Of a stretch of 64,000 bases of DNA, positions 10,851 through 22,187 are shown in pieces. The translations under genes and the position numbers were made by a program. Position 1 is the stretch's first letter. Each line of letters starts with the position of its first letter. The stretch comes from Siphonodentalium dalli (lineage: Eukaryota > Mollusca > Scaphopoda > Gadilida > Siphonodentaliidae). The stretch spans positions 76,545,980-76,609,979 of the forward strand of contig CP136063.1 of the NCBI GenBank assembly GCA_032622095.1, in the 5' to 3' direction. Below the pieces are notes generated by a model. The model ran no database searches and was not told the DNA's origin. It saw only the letters and a list, made by a program, of their open reading frames with translations.

Positions 10851-11860
10851 CATCAAACACTGAGTTATTTAACCATTGTCAAAACAAACAGTCATACGGC
10901 TGTGTGATAATACATTAGCTAATTATTTGTTTAATGACATTAGAATGGGTTTGAGTTTGCTACAGCACATTAAGATCCAAATATTTCACAACATAGTTAT
11001 AGACTGATTGCAACCTTCATTAATGATATCAATTAAGGAATTTTGTAGTTTAATTGTTTAAGTATGATGTCGTATGCCATTTTAATGGGGTCGTCGCGCA
11101 GTAGTGTATGGACGAACCTATATATAAGTTTTATAGCAATATTCTTATACATAACTTGCAGGTTCAAACGAGACATCCCTGGACATGCTTTTATGCTTAT
11201 TGTGCATGTGTAGTGGCGACTTCGTGATTACCATGTTTAAGGAATGGTGTCGATTGAATTTAATTTCAGGGATTATTCGCATGGTAAGAAGAGAATTTTG
11301 ATTAATTGTTGTGTTACATTATCATCTCTAATATACACATACATACCTGTCAACACAAGTTCGTATGCCATTCCATTTGACGCATCCAGTCGTTCTCTGT
11401 ACGCACTGATAAGAGTGGTGTAGATTCTACAATTTCGTGAGTTCCGGTTGTACAAATACGACAAACATGTAGCTATGTTTAAACAAGAGACTACACACTC
11501 TAACTTTGTACGCACGGTCCAGTCATTCAATGGCAAAGTCATCGATGGAACAATATTCTGGAATTCCATCTGTGTCTTATAATTATCTATTGCGTCACAA
11601 CTTTTCAGCTCCAAAGCGACAATCAGCACGAAGAGTAGCAACCCCATGCCAATGGTTTTCTTGTAGTTCGACATATATGTCGTATTCTTGAGACAAATCA
11701 TACTGTAGCTGAGTCGTTTGTCAACCCAGAACTATTCCTCGTGACACTGGTCTGGATGCACGTTATCTGCACAGGTATAACCAATTCAATTCCACTATTG
11801 CATTGACCGCCGTACTGATATGATGTACCAACTTCAATTCATATGCAAGTGATATTGTCG
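10850..11860 (-). repeat. PAN locus block, ancient copy (related to the 41-45 kb and 50-53 kb blocks)
   Basis: Besides the PAN exon, flanking non-coding sequence is shared with the two recent copies. On the lower side the phrases CAAACAGTCAT, CCAAATATTTCAC, ATTCATTAATGATAT and GCCATTTTAATGGGG match 41080-41310. TGGACATGC and ATGCTTATTGTGCATGTG match near 44605. On the upper side, about 110 bp containing ATTCCTCGTG match 45175-45285. The recent copies have about 3.2 kb more between these landmarks (Helitron, U2-like sequence, hAT), so this copy shows the ancestral arrangement or a deletion. Confidence 0.65.
11347..11701 (-). CDS. Secreted PAN/apple-domain protein, first coding exon (copy A)
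   Basis: The exon encodes 118 residues plus one base. The amino end is hydrophobic (GLLLFVLIVALELKSCDA, residues about 20-37) and reads as a signal peptide. The start could be Met1 or Met10. It is followed by a short cysteine module, C69-x3-C73-x5-C79-x11-C91, with the YNRNSRNCRIY pattern of PAN/apple domains, which bind proteins or sugars outside cells. The frame runs to a strong donor, ACAG|GTATGT, at 11347/11346. The split is phase 1, as is usual for extracellular modules. Upstream, CCTGTGCAG at about 11780 could be an acceptor for a 5' UTR exon. Downstream exons would lie below 11347 but I do not find them. The gene may be active or a relic. Confidence 0.6.
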
Positions 11861-12624
11861 ATTATACGGAATCCACATGGAAATTAAATTTGGCAACCCT
11901 TGATTCGTTAGGGCTAAATAAATCAGAATTTGGTTCAAAATTCGATCGTCGTCGACAGCCAGGCGCAATAACAGTAATTTCGACTATGTTGAATCCGCAC
12001 TAAAATCCAACTGAAACAACGCTTGTCCGGTAAGTTAAAGTTATATTTGCGTTTGAAATGCACTGTCATCGACCACATTCATAGATAATTTATCTGCTGC
12101 CAACCAATCGCTATCACAGACGCAATGTTCATCAAATAATAAGTCGTTATCCTTTAAACTCGCTCAGTAAAAAGGTTACTGCCGCTTCGTCGACAAATTC
12201 CTCAAGGACATGTAGCACAAATCATGTTTGGTGATTCGATTCTGGACGATATATAATTTATTGAAAATGGTCACAACTGTATAGCACTATATCGCAATTA
12301 GCGAATGCGTGCGGATATTTCTCATATTGAGCACTTAATATTCACCACAAATGTGTAACTACAGATCATCAATTGTCAGTACTGCAGCCTGGCCATTAAC
12401 ATATACAGCGCATTACACTGTGATTTAGTTTCAATGCACGGCTCATCAATTATTACTTCTGTCATAGGGCATATGACACCATTGTCACTCGCATCATCAA
12501 ACGTATAAGCAACGCCAGCTGCAAAAAATTCGTGCGTGTATCAAGGTTAACATACTGACAGGATCCATCGATAGCAGTAACGAGTAATATTTTAATACGT
12601 GAGTGGTGCGAAACAGGCCAGCCA
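11861..12624. other. No gene seen
   Basis: Unique-looking AT-rich sequence upstream (on the minus strand) of PAN copy A. It could hold that gene's promoter, but no element is convincing. Confidence 0.45.
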
Positions 12625-14252
12625 GGACCAGCCCGGAATATGGACTATATGAGTGATTTTAAGGGCAATATAAGTGCAGGGGTGTCATGGAAACCCATTC
12701 AGGGTCGCTATTAACACTCAAAATGCCGGCATCGGCGAAAATGTTCGCCGCGAAATGAAGCCCGGACCGCCCCTGCTGCGTTCAGGTGTGATTTTAGTAT
12801 CCATATCAGTGCGAGGGTGTTAATAAAACCCAAATACGCACGGAGAGTGGTCAAGGTCAAACGGAAGTGCCGCTTATTAACCCCTAAACTTCAAAAATTC
12901 AGCCAGAACAACAAAATTGCGCCCCCAATAAACAAACTCACAGCCCGGACCCCCTTAATGTCCTCGTACTTCTAATAACTCCTTACATGTGTGTTGTGGA
13001 ACTACCCTCGACTACACTCACGAAGATACAAGGGCGAGTCGCCCACAAATGCCTGGCAATTAACCCCAAAATGCCGCCATCGACTATTATGTTTACCCAT
13101 AACGACGCTGACAGCCCGGACCATCCCGGTCCAGCCCGGACCCCCCATATGGACTATATGAGTTATTTTAAGGTCAATGTAAGTGCAGGAGTGTCATGGA
13201 AACACACTCAGGGTCGCTACCCTCAAAATGCCGGCATCGGCGAAAATGTTCGCCGCGAAATGAAGCTAACAGTCCGGACCGCCCCTGCTGCGTCCATGTA
13301 TGATTTTAGTATCCATATCTGTGCGAGGGTGTTAATAAAACCCAAATACGCACGGAGAGTGGTCAAGGTCAAACGGAAGTGCCGTTTATTAACCCCTAAA
13401 CTTCCCAGATTCAGCCAGAATTACAAAATTGCGCCCCCAATAAACAAACTCACAGCCCGGACCCGGACCCCCTTAATTTCCTCGTACTTCTAATAACTCC
13501 TTACATATGTGTTGTGGAACTACCCTCGACTACACTCACGAAGATACAAGGGCGAGTCGCCCACAAATGCCTGGCAATTAACCCCCAAAATGCCGCCATC
13601 GACTATTATGTTTACCCATAACGACGCTGACAGCCCGGACCATCCCGGTCCAGCCCGGACCCCCCATATGGACTATGTGAGTTATTTTAAGGTCAATGTA
13701 AGTGCAGGGGTGTCATGGAAACACACTCAGGGTCGCTATTAACCCTCAAAATGCCGGCATCGGCGAAAATGTTCGCCGCGGAATGAAGCTAACAGTCCGG
13801 ACCGCCCCTGCTGCGTCCAGGTATGATTTTAGTATCCATATCTGTGCGAGGGTGTTAATGAAACCCAAATACGCACGGAGAGTGGTCAAGGTCAAACGGA
13901 AGTGCCGTTTATTAACCCCTAAACTTCCCAGATTCAGCCAGAATTACAAAATTGCGCCCCCAATAAACAAACTCACAGCCCGGACCCCCTTAATGTCCTC
14001 ATACTTCTAATAACTCCTTACATATGTGTTGTGGAACTACCCTCGACTACACTCACGAAGATACAAGGGCGAGTCGCCCACAAATGCCTGGCAATTAACC
14101 CCAAAATGCCGCCATCGACGATTATGTTTACCCATAACGACGCTGACAGCCCGGACCATCCCGGTCCAGCCCGGACCCCCATATGGACTATGTGAGTGAT
14201 TTTAAGGCAATATAAGTGCAGGGGTGTCACGGAAACACACTCATGGTCGTTA
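12625..14252 (+). repeat. ~518-bp satellite, plus-orientation arm
   Basis: About three units repeat, timed by GTGTTGTGGAACTACCC at 12990, 13508 and 14026 (period about 518). Each unit carries AACCCTCAAAATGCCGGC, CAGCCCGGACC-type stretches and GGCAATTAACCCC. The units differ by scattered substitutions and small indels. A 75-codon open frame (MKLTVRTAP...) recurs in the units, but its differences are mostly amino-acid changing, so I read it as non-coding. Confidence 0.9.
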
Positions 14253-14256
14253 TTAT

Positions 14257-15361
14257 CCCTTTGAACCCCAGCGGCCGGAATACCGGCCGCTGCGTGAACC
14301 GCCATATACCCTAGCGGCCGGTATACCGGCCGCTTAACCGGCCATTATAACGACCGCCACGTGTTTATAGTTTATAGCTATGCGATTCAATAACAAATCG
14401 ACGTCTAAACTCTAGTTATATATATCAAATATAAAAAGCCTGTTCAAATTATATTTATATGGTGAACGGCCTCGATCGCATATCAAGTTGATTTATTGGC
14501 GCATGTGTAGAGCAGCGAAATGCGAAATAAATGGTTTATAGCGTACTTATGCACGACATACCCACTAATATATATCGGCGGTGGTCAGGGTGTGTATATG
14601 GAATGTCTACCCGCTATAGTATCGGGTAGGAATATATGCGCATGCGCAGAACATAGGTTGTAAATGACAAAAACATGCGTTTTAAGCGAAATGTGGTGTT
14701 ATATATAGGACATATAGCTGCATCATAATTGCAGTTTCTTGCTAATGCCGGGTAGTTGTCTGGTAACCGTTACTAAGGAGAGATTGGGTGGCAAAGTGTC
14801 CTTATATTTTAATGATCAGAGAATGGTCCATGCATAACATACATATGTATGCACAGTTTCAAACAGGTGCCACCATTGAACATATACAGCATTATGCGAC
14901 TAGATATTGTATAAATTAAGGGAACACTACCATTTAATGGTTAGTGCAGTGGTGTCATCCGTTCATTTGTTGTACTTGATTAGCAACCGTTGCTACCTTA
15001 AATAATTAATTTAATTCGATCTCATTTAAATTCTTGTCGGATATATCTCAAATTTCACATTAGGGTATTATCGTCACCAAAAACATACCGTGACATACCA
15101 TGCTATAATTGCCTTTTCCAGTCAATTCGGGGTAGTTGCTTAGCAACCTTTACCAAGACGCTGCCGCGTGGCAAAGTCTTCCGATTTTATAATGATCAGC
15201 GATCAATGGGGGGGGGGGGGGACCTGTAAAGTTTCATACCTGTGTCACAAATTAAACATAGCCAACATCATCCAACAAGACACTATAAAATTTAAAGGAA
15301 AATCCCACGAGGAGCCCAGGGCCAGGGTGTCGGTCGTGGTAGGGCGTCAGGGTTCAAAGGG
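14257..15361. mobile_element. piggyBac-like element inserted in the satellite
   Basis: Terminal inverted repeats CCCTTTGAACCC (14257-14268 and 15350-15361) are flanked by TTAT (14253-14256, probably a mutated TTAA) and TTAA (15362-15365). The satellite normally reads CTATTAACCCTC here, so the insertion split a unit exactly at TTAA. Just inside the left end are two copies of a palindrome, AGCGGCCGG(A/T)ATACCGGCCGCT, at about 14270-14291 and 14312-14333. An internal direct repeat of about 110 bp (14735-14850 and 15110-15230, with GGGTAGTTG and GTGGCAAAGT) and a 14-G run at 15208-15221 follow. It encodes no transposase. Confidence 0.75.
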
Positions 15362-15562
15362 TTAACCCTCAAAATGCCGGCATCGGCGAAAATGTTCGCC
15401 GCGAAATGAAGCTAACAGACCGGACCGCCCCTGCTGCGTCCAGGTATGATTTTAGTATCCATATCTGTGCGAGGGTGTTAATGAAACCCAAATACGCACG
15501 GAGAGTGGTCAAGGTCAAACGGAAGTGCCGTTTATTAACCCCTATACTTCCCAGATTCAGCC
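15362..15562 (+). repeat. Satellite, partial plus-orientation unit after the insertion
   Basis: The satellite resumes at TTAACCCTCAAAATGCC and continues to CCCAGATTCAGCC, where the orientation switches. Confidence 0.85.
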
Positions 15563-17191
15563 CTGCACTTACATTGACCTTAAAATAACTCACATAGTCC
15601 ATATGGGGGGTCCGGGCTGGACCGGGATGGTCCGGGCTGTCAGCGTCGTTATGGGTAAACATAATAGTCGATGGCGGCATTTTGGGGGTTAATTGCCAGG
15701 CATTTGTGGGCGACTCGCCCTTGTATCTTCGTGAGTGTAGTCGAGGGTAGTTCCACAACACATATGTAAGGAGTTATTAGAAGTACGAGGACATTAAGGG
15801 GGTCCGGGCTGTGAGTTTGTTTATTGGGGGCGCAATTTTGTAATTCTGGCTGAATCTGGGAAGTTTAGGGGTTAATAAGCGGCACTTCCGTATGACCTTG
15901 ACCACTCTCCGTGCGTATTTGGGTTTCATTAACACCCTCGCACAGATATGAATACTAAAATCACACCTGGACGCAGCAGGGGCGGTCCGGGCTGTTAGCT
16001 TCATTTCGCGGCGAAATTTTCGTCGATGCCGGCATTTTGAGGGTTAATAGCGACCCTGAGTGGTTTCCATGACACCCCTGCACTTATATTACCCTTAAAA
16101 TCACTCATATAGTCCATATGGGGGGTGACCGGGATGGTCCGGGCTGTCAGCGTCGTTATGGGTAAACATAATCGGCGATGGGGGCATTTTGGTGGTTAAT
16201 TGCCAGGCATTCGTGGGCGACTCGCCCTTGTATCTTCGTGAGTGTAGTCGAGGGTAGTTCCACAACACATATATAAGGGGTTATTATAAGTACGAGGACA
16301 TTAAGGGGGTCCGGGCTGTGAGTTTGTTTATTGGGGGCGCAATTTTGTAATTCTGGCTGAATCTGGGAAGTTTAGGGGTTAATAAGCGGCACTTCCGTAT
16401 GACCTTGACCACTCTCCGTGCGTATTTGGGTTTTATTAACACCCTCGCACAGATATGAATACTAAAATCACACCTGGACGCAGCAGGGGCGGTCCGGACT
16501 GTTAGCTTCATTTCGCTGCGAACATTTTCGCCGAGCCGGCATTTTGAGGGTTAATAGCGACCCTGAGTGGGTTTCCATGACACCCCTGCACTTATTTTGG
16601 CCTTAAAATCACTCATGTAGTCCATATGGGGGTAAGGGCTGGACCGGGATGGTCCGGGCTGGTCCGGGCTGTCAGCGTCGTTATCGGTAAACATAATCGG
16701 CGATGGCGGCATTTTGGGGGTTAATTGCCAGGCATTCGTGGGCGACTCGCCCTTGTATCTTCGTGAGTGTAGTCGAGGGTAGTTCCACAACACATATAGA
16801 AGTACGAGGACATTAATGGGGTCCGGGCTGTGAGTTTGTTTATTGGGGGCGCAATTTTGTAATTCTGGCTGAATCTGGGAAGTTTAGGGGTTAATAAGCG
16901 GCAGTTCCGTATGACCTTGACCACTCTCCGTGCGTATTTGGGTTTCATTAACACCCTCGCACAGATATGAATACTAAAATCACACCTGGACGCAGCAGGG
17001 GCGGTTCGGGCTGTTAGCTTCATTTCGCGGCGAAAAGTTTCGCCGATGCCGGCATTTTGAGGGTTAATAGCGACCCTGAGTGGGTTTCCATGACCCCTGC
17101 ACTTATATTGCCCTTAAAATCACTCATATAGTCCATATGGGGGGGTCCGGGCTGGTCCGGGCTGGTCCGGGCTGGTCCGGGCTGGTCCGGG
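15561..17191 (-). repeat. ~518-bp satellite, minus-orientation arm
   Basis: From CCTGCACTTACATTGACC onward the same satellite runs in reverse complement. The marker GGGTAGTTCCACAACAC appears at about 15745, 16253 and 16777. The junction with the plus arm lies within 2-4 bp of shared CC, and the two sides join different unit phases. The array ends at 17145-17191 in about five copies of the 10-mer GGTCCGGGCT. Confidence 0.9.
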
Positions 17192-17284
17192 CGGTGTTTA
17201 GTCACACCGCATGCGAGGGACTTTGCTCAACGTTGCTATTTGAACAGCGTACGTTCGACAGTAGCATGTCGCTCTATTCGGCCA

Positions 17285-17395
17285 AACCACTGTTGTATGA
17301 AACCCACATTAGACCATCGACGGGCTGGACGTCATCTCGATGTGTTGACAGCGAAGACAAGTCCGACACGCTAACCACTGGGCCACGGAGATCCA
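17285..17395 (-). repeat. tRNA-derived SINE-like head
   Basis: On the minus strand, CCGTGGCCCAGTGGTTAGCG is a canonical polymerase III A box in tRNA-like context (17366-17387 on the plus strand). About 55 bases downstream GGGTTTCATAC is a weak B box. Such heads are common in invertebrate SINEs. The body and tail are not clear, so this is a fragment or a divergent SINE. Confidence 0.5.
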
Positions 17396-17436
17396 CGAGT
17401 CGATAGCGTCCTACACGAACAGACATACGTCTTCTA

Positions 17437-17537
17437 CAAGTTAAAGTATGTGTAATTCGGTACATGCCCATGTTAAAGTATATGTGTAATTCGGTACATG
17501 CCCATGTTAAAGTATGTGTAATTCGGTACATGCCCAT
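17437..17537. repeat. Tandem repeat, ~36 bp x 3
   Basis: Three copies of a unit containing GTGTAATTCGGTACATGCCC with the spacer ATGTTAAAGTAT. Confidence 0.85.
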
Positions 17538-17739
17538 GCAGTTAGTCCATGGTGAAGTGACCCACATGCAAACGTAGATACAGTGTAAGCGTGTATGTGC
17601 ATGAATGCAACTGGTTTTCCTTATCTGATCTTTTCAGTTTCTGATTGTGAAGATACTAGTGGTTCCTTTTTCCTTTGTATGTGGATTATCTAATAATAGT
17701 GTATAGTGAATGTCTTCTGAGCCCACATTGTATGAAAAA

Positions 17740-18125
17740 CACATTTAAACGGACATGGCTCAATTCGAACCTCCAAATATTTTGTTATGTAAGTTGCAGC
17801 GACGGATACGATAGGTCGATAAATAAACGAACTATTGAAATACCGGCTTCATATTCTCTGAAAAACACTTGCCAAAGTCACAGTCATTTTTCGGCCGTTT
17901 TCAACTTTTCGACAGAGGTCAAACAAACGCTCTTTATTGCTACCATATCTGGAATAGACTACCACGGAACGCTCTTTTGTGTTCCATGTCGCGCAAATGG
18001 CTGTTTTGTGTTTGGGACCCCAACACCGTATTCCCAGATGTATTTTTCATTACTTCAATGCGTCCTTTTTGGTTACACAATGCTCGTAGAAAGGTAGTTC
18101 AGATACGCATCGACCTATTTCGATA
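17740..18125 (+). repeat. Interspersed repeat R1, plus copy
   Basis: Phrases such as AACGCTCTTTATTGCTACCA, GACTACCACGGAACGCTC and CATTACTTCAATGCGTC recur inverted at 23925-24255 and more distantly at 34030-34290. Fragments with AACGCTCTTTAT are at about 24815, 25550 and 25590. It has no coding capacity. Family identity is unknown. Confidence 0.6.
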
Positions 18126-19650
18126 CTGAGAAAAATTCAAAAGCGAATAATATGTGTATTTTGGAGCGCAAACCGCCATGTGACTTAAAATGGCTACTGT
18201 TGTATGGACAAATTCGTTATCTCTGACATTGTGGGTACGTGGATAATGAATACCCGGATGTCTTTTTTGACACCCTTGTCTCCGCCACCGAGAGCAAAAA
18301 TCGATATCCAGGTATTAAATATCCCCAATGTAACTAAGCGATGATGGTGTCAAAAGACAAAGGAGAGCCCTCGGTATAACATATCTAACTTCCGCTAATA
18401 GCCGCTTTCGGGAAACTTTGTTATCCAATATGGCGTCCAACATGGTTGTCTATACGGCATCATTTCAACAAAATAAGTTGTTATACGACATATTGCGGCA
18501 TAGGAATTGCGCAGTTATGCTCGTTTATGTGAACTTAGAGTACGGAATCGAATAGAGTGACAGGGACAGAAAATAATACAAGCGCGCACTTGAAATGGCT
18601 GTCGAAATGGCCGCAACTCCACGCCATGCCACGACGCAAACAACATATTGGATAACCAAATGAAAATACGCATTGGTAATGTATTTTGTTACTTATCTTT
18701 AAAGGTACACAAATCATTAAAACAGATTCATATGAAAGATATTTATCGGTCACTGTAACGAAAGTAAAACCCAATAACTTGCGTCTTTAAAGTTCGGGTT
18801 TTCTGCTTAGAATACATCCAACAGTCGGGCCAAGCATAATTAATTGGGGCATACAACACACGACGTAATGTTTCGCCACATAGTATATCGTAGTTTCATT
18901 CGGCATGTAGATTAATTATTAAATGTAACGCATAAACTGTAGTCCATACCATTGCGGCATAAAAACTAGTTACATTTACGAATCTGACAACACTCTCCGT
19001 GATAATAAACCATACACGTATGTCGCGATGATTTTTATACTGTAAGGAAACACTCATCTCTTAAATAGATTAGCGCCCCATCTCAACAGATAAAAAAGAG
19101 GGTAAATAGTACATTTTGTTTAAGGCTAATGTTCATGCTGCTACCACACCGGTTTCTTAGTAGACAATTTTGTTCAAATTACTTCAGTATACTCTGCAAT
19201 CATTCTTCCTCGCACAGTTCGAGCTCTTATATTCAATTTGCTCGAAGTGTACATTTCATTCGATGTTGTCCATTTTGGCGGCCATCAGCCATTCTACAGA
19301 TATGGGTTATACGACTAAGCATTACTAGCGTATATTTAAATTTATTGGAATTTTGTTATTAGTTAGTGCACCTTCCGCAAAAATTCAGCATTATCCGATA
19401 CCAACTGCCATTTTGGACGCCATATTGAATTAAGAATTTCCCCAAAGAGTAATTTAGCGAATTTTGATGTTCAGCAAACCAGTCCGCACATTTTGAGACC
19501 TAAACGACTTCTTTACCAATGTATTCCGGGTGTTACCACCCACTATTTTGGCATAGCAACGACAAGCCGTGCAATATTGATATAACAAGAAAACTAAGAT
19601 GCATGCATCAGGTCGGCCGTGAACTATCTACCATAAAATTGTTGTAGCTA
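18126..19650. other. No gene seen; scattered repeat fragments
   Basis: A patch at about 18590-18655 (ATGGCCGCAACTCC, CAACATATTGGATAA) resembles 30160-30225 in the same orientation. ATTTTGGCGGCCAT-type words near 19270 recur elsewhere in the window. Nothing coding is convincing. Confidence 0.5.
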
Positions 19651-20024
19651 TCGATTATACATTTTGGAACAACTGTCTGTATGTATGTGTGTATGCATGA
19701 ATGCATGTGTGTATGTGTTATAGACTCTAACACTGCTCGAATTTGGTATTTAACGTGTCAACTTGACCTCGCTCATAGGCATGTTTCTGGACATTGACCG
19801 ATCCGACTAAAAAATTGTGTGTAGAACTACTTCGATCCCGGGAGCAATATGGACGGGTCCAATTTCACGTGGGACCATGTTCTCGAACGTGCTGATATAG
19901 GCATGTTTCTGGACCAATTGAACAATAGTTTGGCCAGACGCTGTATATATTGGGTACTGTCCAGATGGAGGCGATCACAAAAAATTCCCTAACTAGCCCG
20001 AACGAAGTCGAGTACATCAGCTAG
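19651..20024 (+). mobile_element. Non-autonomous Helitron, copy 1 of a tandem pair
   Basis: It starts A|TCGATTATACATTTTGG, followed by CTGTCTGTATG, and ends in hairpin-like AGCCCGAACGAAGTCGAG then CAGCTAG|T. Helitrons start with TC, end with CTRR after a hairpin, and insert between A and T; all of these fit. The body shares GGGAGCAATATGGACGGGTC with the next copy. No Rep/helicase is encoded. Confidence 0.65.
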
Positions 20025-20386
20025 TTTAATATATATTTTGGACATTTGTCTGTCTGTTTGTCTGTTAGCTATGGTCGGGAAAACTGCCGGACAGATTTGA
20101 CAAAATTTGATACCTAGGGGAAATTATTTCCAGGGAGTATTTTGGACGGGTCAAATCTTGATCCCGACCTGACTTTGACATTCAAAAAGATCAATACAAG
20201 GTCAAATCTGGTAAAACGGAAGTATTTCAACGAAATTTGATACCTACTGTTACTTTTGTCCCAGGAGTGTTTCGGGCGGGTCAAATCATCACCCTGACCT
20301 GATCTTGACATTCAAAATTGTCAAATCGCGCAATTCTCCGAAAATCAGAGGGGAACATCCCGGACGAAGTCGGGTCCACCAGCTAC
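20025..20386 (+). mobile_element. Non-autonomous Helitron, copy 2 (adjacent)
   Basis: It begins directly after copy 1 (TTTAATATATATTTTGGACA then TGTCTGTCTGT) and ends with hairpin CCCGGACGAAGTCGGG and AGCTAC, one base from the expected CTAG. It is internally similar to copy 1 (TATTTTGGACGGGTCAAAT). Its terminal motifs are degraded, so its limits are less certain. Confidence 0.55.
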
Positions 20387-20574
20387 TATTATATATTTCT
20401 AGATTTAGTTACAAACTAAATACCTGTATATTGTACAAAGAATGTTTGACAAATATATCTGTATCAATATTACCATACGGGTCATTAAAATAGATACGAC
20501 GAATTTTTTTTTGAAGAGTGCATGTATCAGGTAAATTTTTATATTTCAAATGATGACAGGAATGCGGAAAATTG

Positions 20575-21080
20575 AAGTACATACGTAATACTGGCTATCC
20601 GCATGAAGAGATATACATGTATATAAAAACCAAAATAGAAGATGACTGCTGGCGACAGTGTTTTCCAAAAAAATTCAAAGCATTCGATAGCTCCCATCTA
20701 GTTGTCAGCCCGAAGATCAATATGAAGTTTGGTGACTATCAGATGAGGGATATGTCTGTACAGTTGCTAAACAATTCAGTCATGCAAAAGAGGATCAAAG
20801 AGTCAGATACAAAATTGCTGCCTGTGGTAATGTTTTTTAACGAAATTCGGGAAAATTAGATTACTCTCACCCTGGTTATCCAGAAGATCATTGTGGAATC
20901 TGGTGACGATCGGACAAGGGGTGTCGTCTGTAGGATCAACCAAATTATTTAGCCATAAAAATAGTAAAATTGAAGATCACCGCTGGCAGTGATGTCTTCA
21001 CAAGGACAGTTTGAGAACAAAATATGGCTCACATCTAGCGGTGACCCAAAATATCCACATGAGAAAAAGTTCTCCAATAA
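20575..21080. repeat. Interspersed repeat R2 (~150-bp diverged units)
   Basis: Typical words are GACTGCTGGCGACAG, ATTCGATAGCTCCCATCTAG, AAGATCAATATGAAGTTTGG and ATCAGATGAGGGAT. Related units are at 21660-21850, 25925-26160, 26430-26560 and 26955-27240, and inverted at 30640-30800. The 95-codon frame here is a product of the repeat. Confidence 0.6.
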
Positions 21081-21659
21081 ACAAAACAAAACAAAACCAC
21101 TGAATCCGTTGAATCAATATACATGTATACATGGAATAATTTATATGCATTGTTATACACAGTACTGGTATATAAAGGTACTGAAAATAACTATATTACT
21201 AGTATACACAAAATAAACCATATATCATGGCTATGGGTTCTAATATCCGAACATGACAGCTGAGAACTTGGTGTGAATTAAAGAGTGGTGGTTTCTCAAG
21301 CATATCTAACCCTCCACGTTAGACACATGCCATTAAATGTCATAAGTATAATCTAGCTTGAGGACAGAAGTGATCCATAAAACCCCCCTTAATTCAACCA
21401 GGTCCTCGCGCGATGTATGGCCGATCACATGATGATCTAGGGGGGATTAGAATTGTTGTATAAAAACAGCACTGCATGTAAATATAAAATAAAATAGTGC
21501 TACATCTTATTACAGATTATTGCCATATATAATCAGTGATTATACAGACAGTCTGACAAAATAAAGTTTCAGTGACACTCTATCCGAAGAGGGGAATAAT
21601 TTCATCTGTTACAGTCAATGGAGCAATTACGAATCTGGAAAGGTGAAATTTCTAAGTAA
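21081..21659. other. No gene seen
   Basis: AT-rich sequence, no clear repeat structure. Confidence 0.4.
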
Positions 21660-21850
21660 TACTAGATATCGACATGACGCGATAACATATAACGTAAATG
21701 CAATATGGCCGCTGGCGACCATTTTTTCCGATGAAATTAAAAAAATATTTGATAGCTCTCATCTGATAGATCAATATCAAGATAAATATGAAGTTTGCTG
21801 ATGATCGGATGAGTGAAGTGGACTGTGGTCTGTGCTAAACGGTTTAGTAA
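21660..21850. repeat. Interspersed repeat R2, second copy
   Basis: ATGGCCGCTGGCGACCAT, TTTGATAGCTCTCATCTGAT and ATGATCGGATGAGTGA match the R2 unit order. Confidence 0.55.
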
Positions 21851-21857
21851 TGCTTTA

Positions 21858-22187
21858 AAAGATTCTTACCTTAATATTTTTATGTTCACTTTATAAACAT
21901 CACTGATCATGAGTCATCTTTGTCATGTATTGAGTTTGATATCTTTTGTTAACAGTTTATAAATCATGTTTGTCTCATGTTTGTTATTTTAATTTATGTG
22001 TTTATTATCATTAAATAAAGTTGCATTCCTTAAAAAGATTCTTACCTCAATGTTTTTATGTTCACTTTTTATAAACTCCTTAAAAAGATTCTTACCTCAA
22101 TGTTTTTATGTTCACTTTTATAAACTCCACTGAGTCATCTTTGTCATGTATTGAATTTGATATCTTTTGTTAACAGTTTATAAATTA
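21858..22187. repeat. Local tandem duplication
   Basis: AAAAGATTCTTACCT followed by TTTTTATGTTCACTTT occurs three times (about 21857, 22034, 22083). The ~95-bp stretch with GAGTCATCTTTGTCATGTAT to AACAGTTTATAAAT occurs twice. Confidence 0.85.

Noticed and set aside
12987-17023. Recurring ~75-codon frames (MKLT.RTAP...) in satellite units on both strands
   Set aside because: They follow the satellite orientation. Changes between units are mostly amino-acid altering, and some units break the frame. There is no domain, start context or splice signal.
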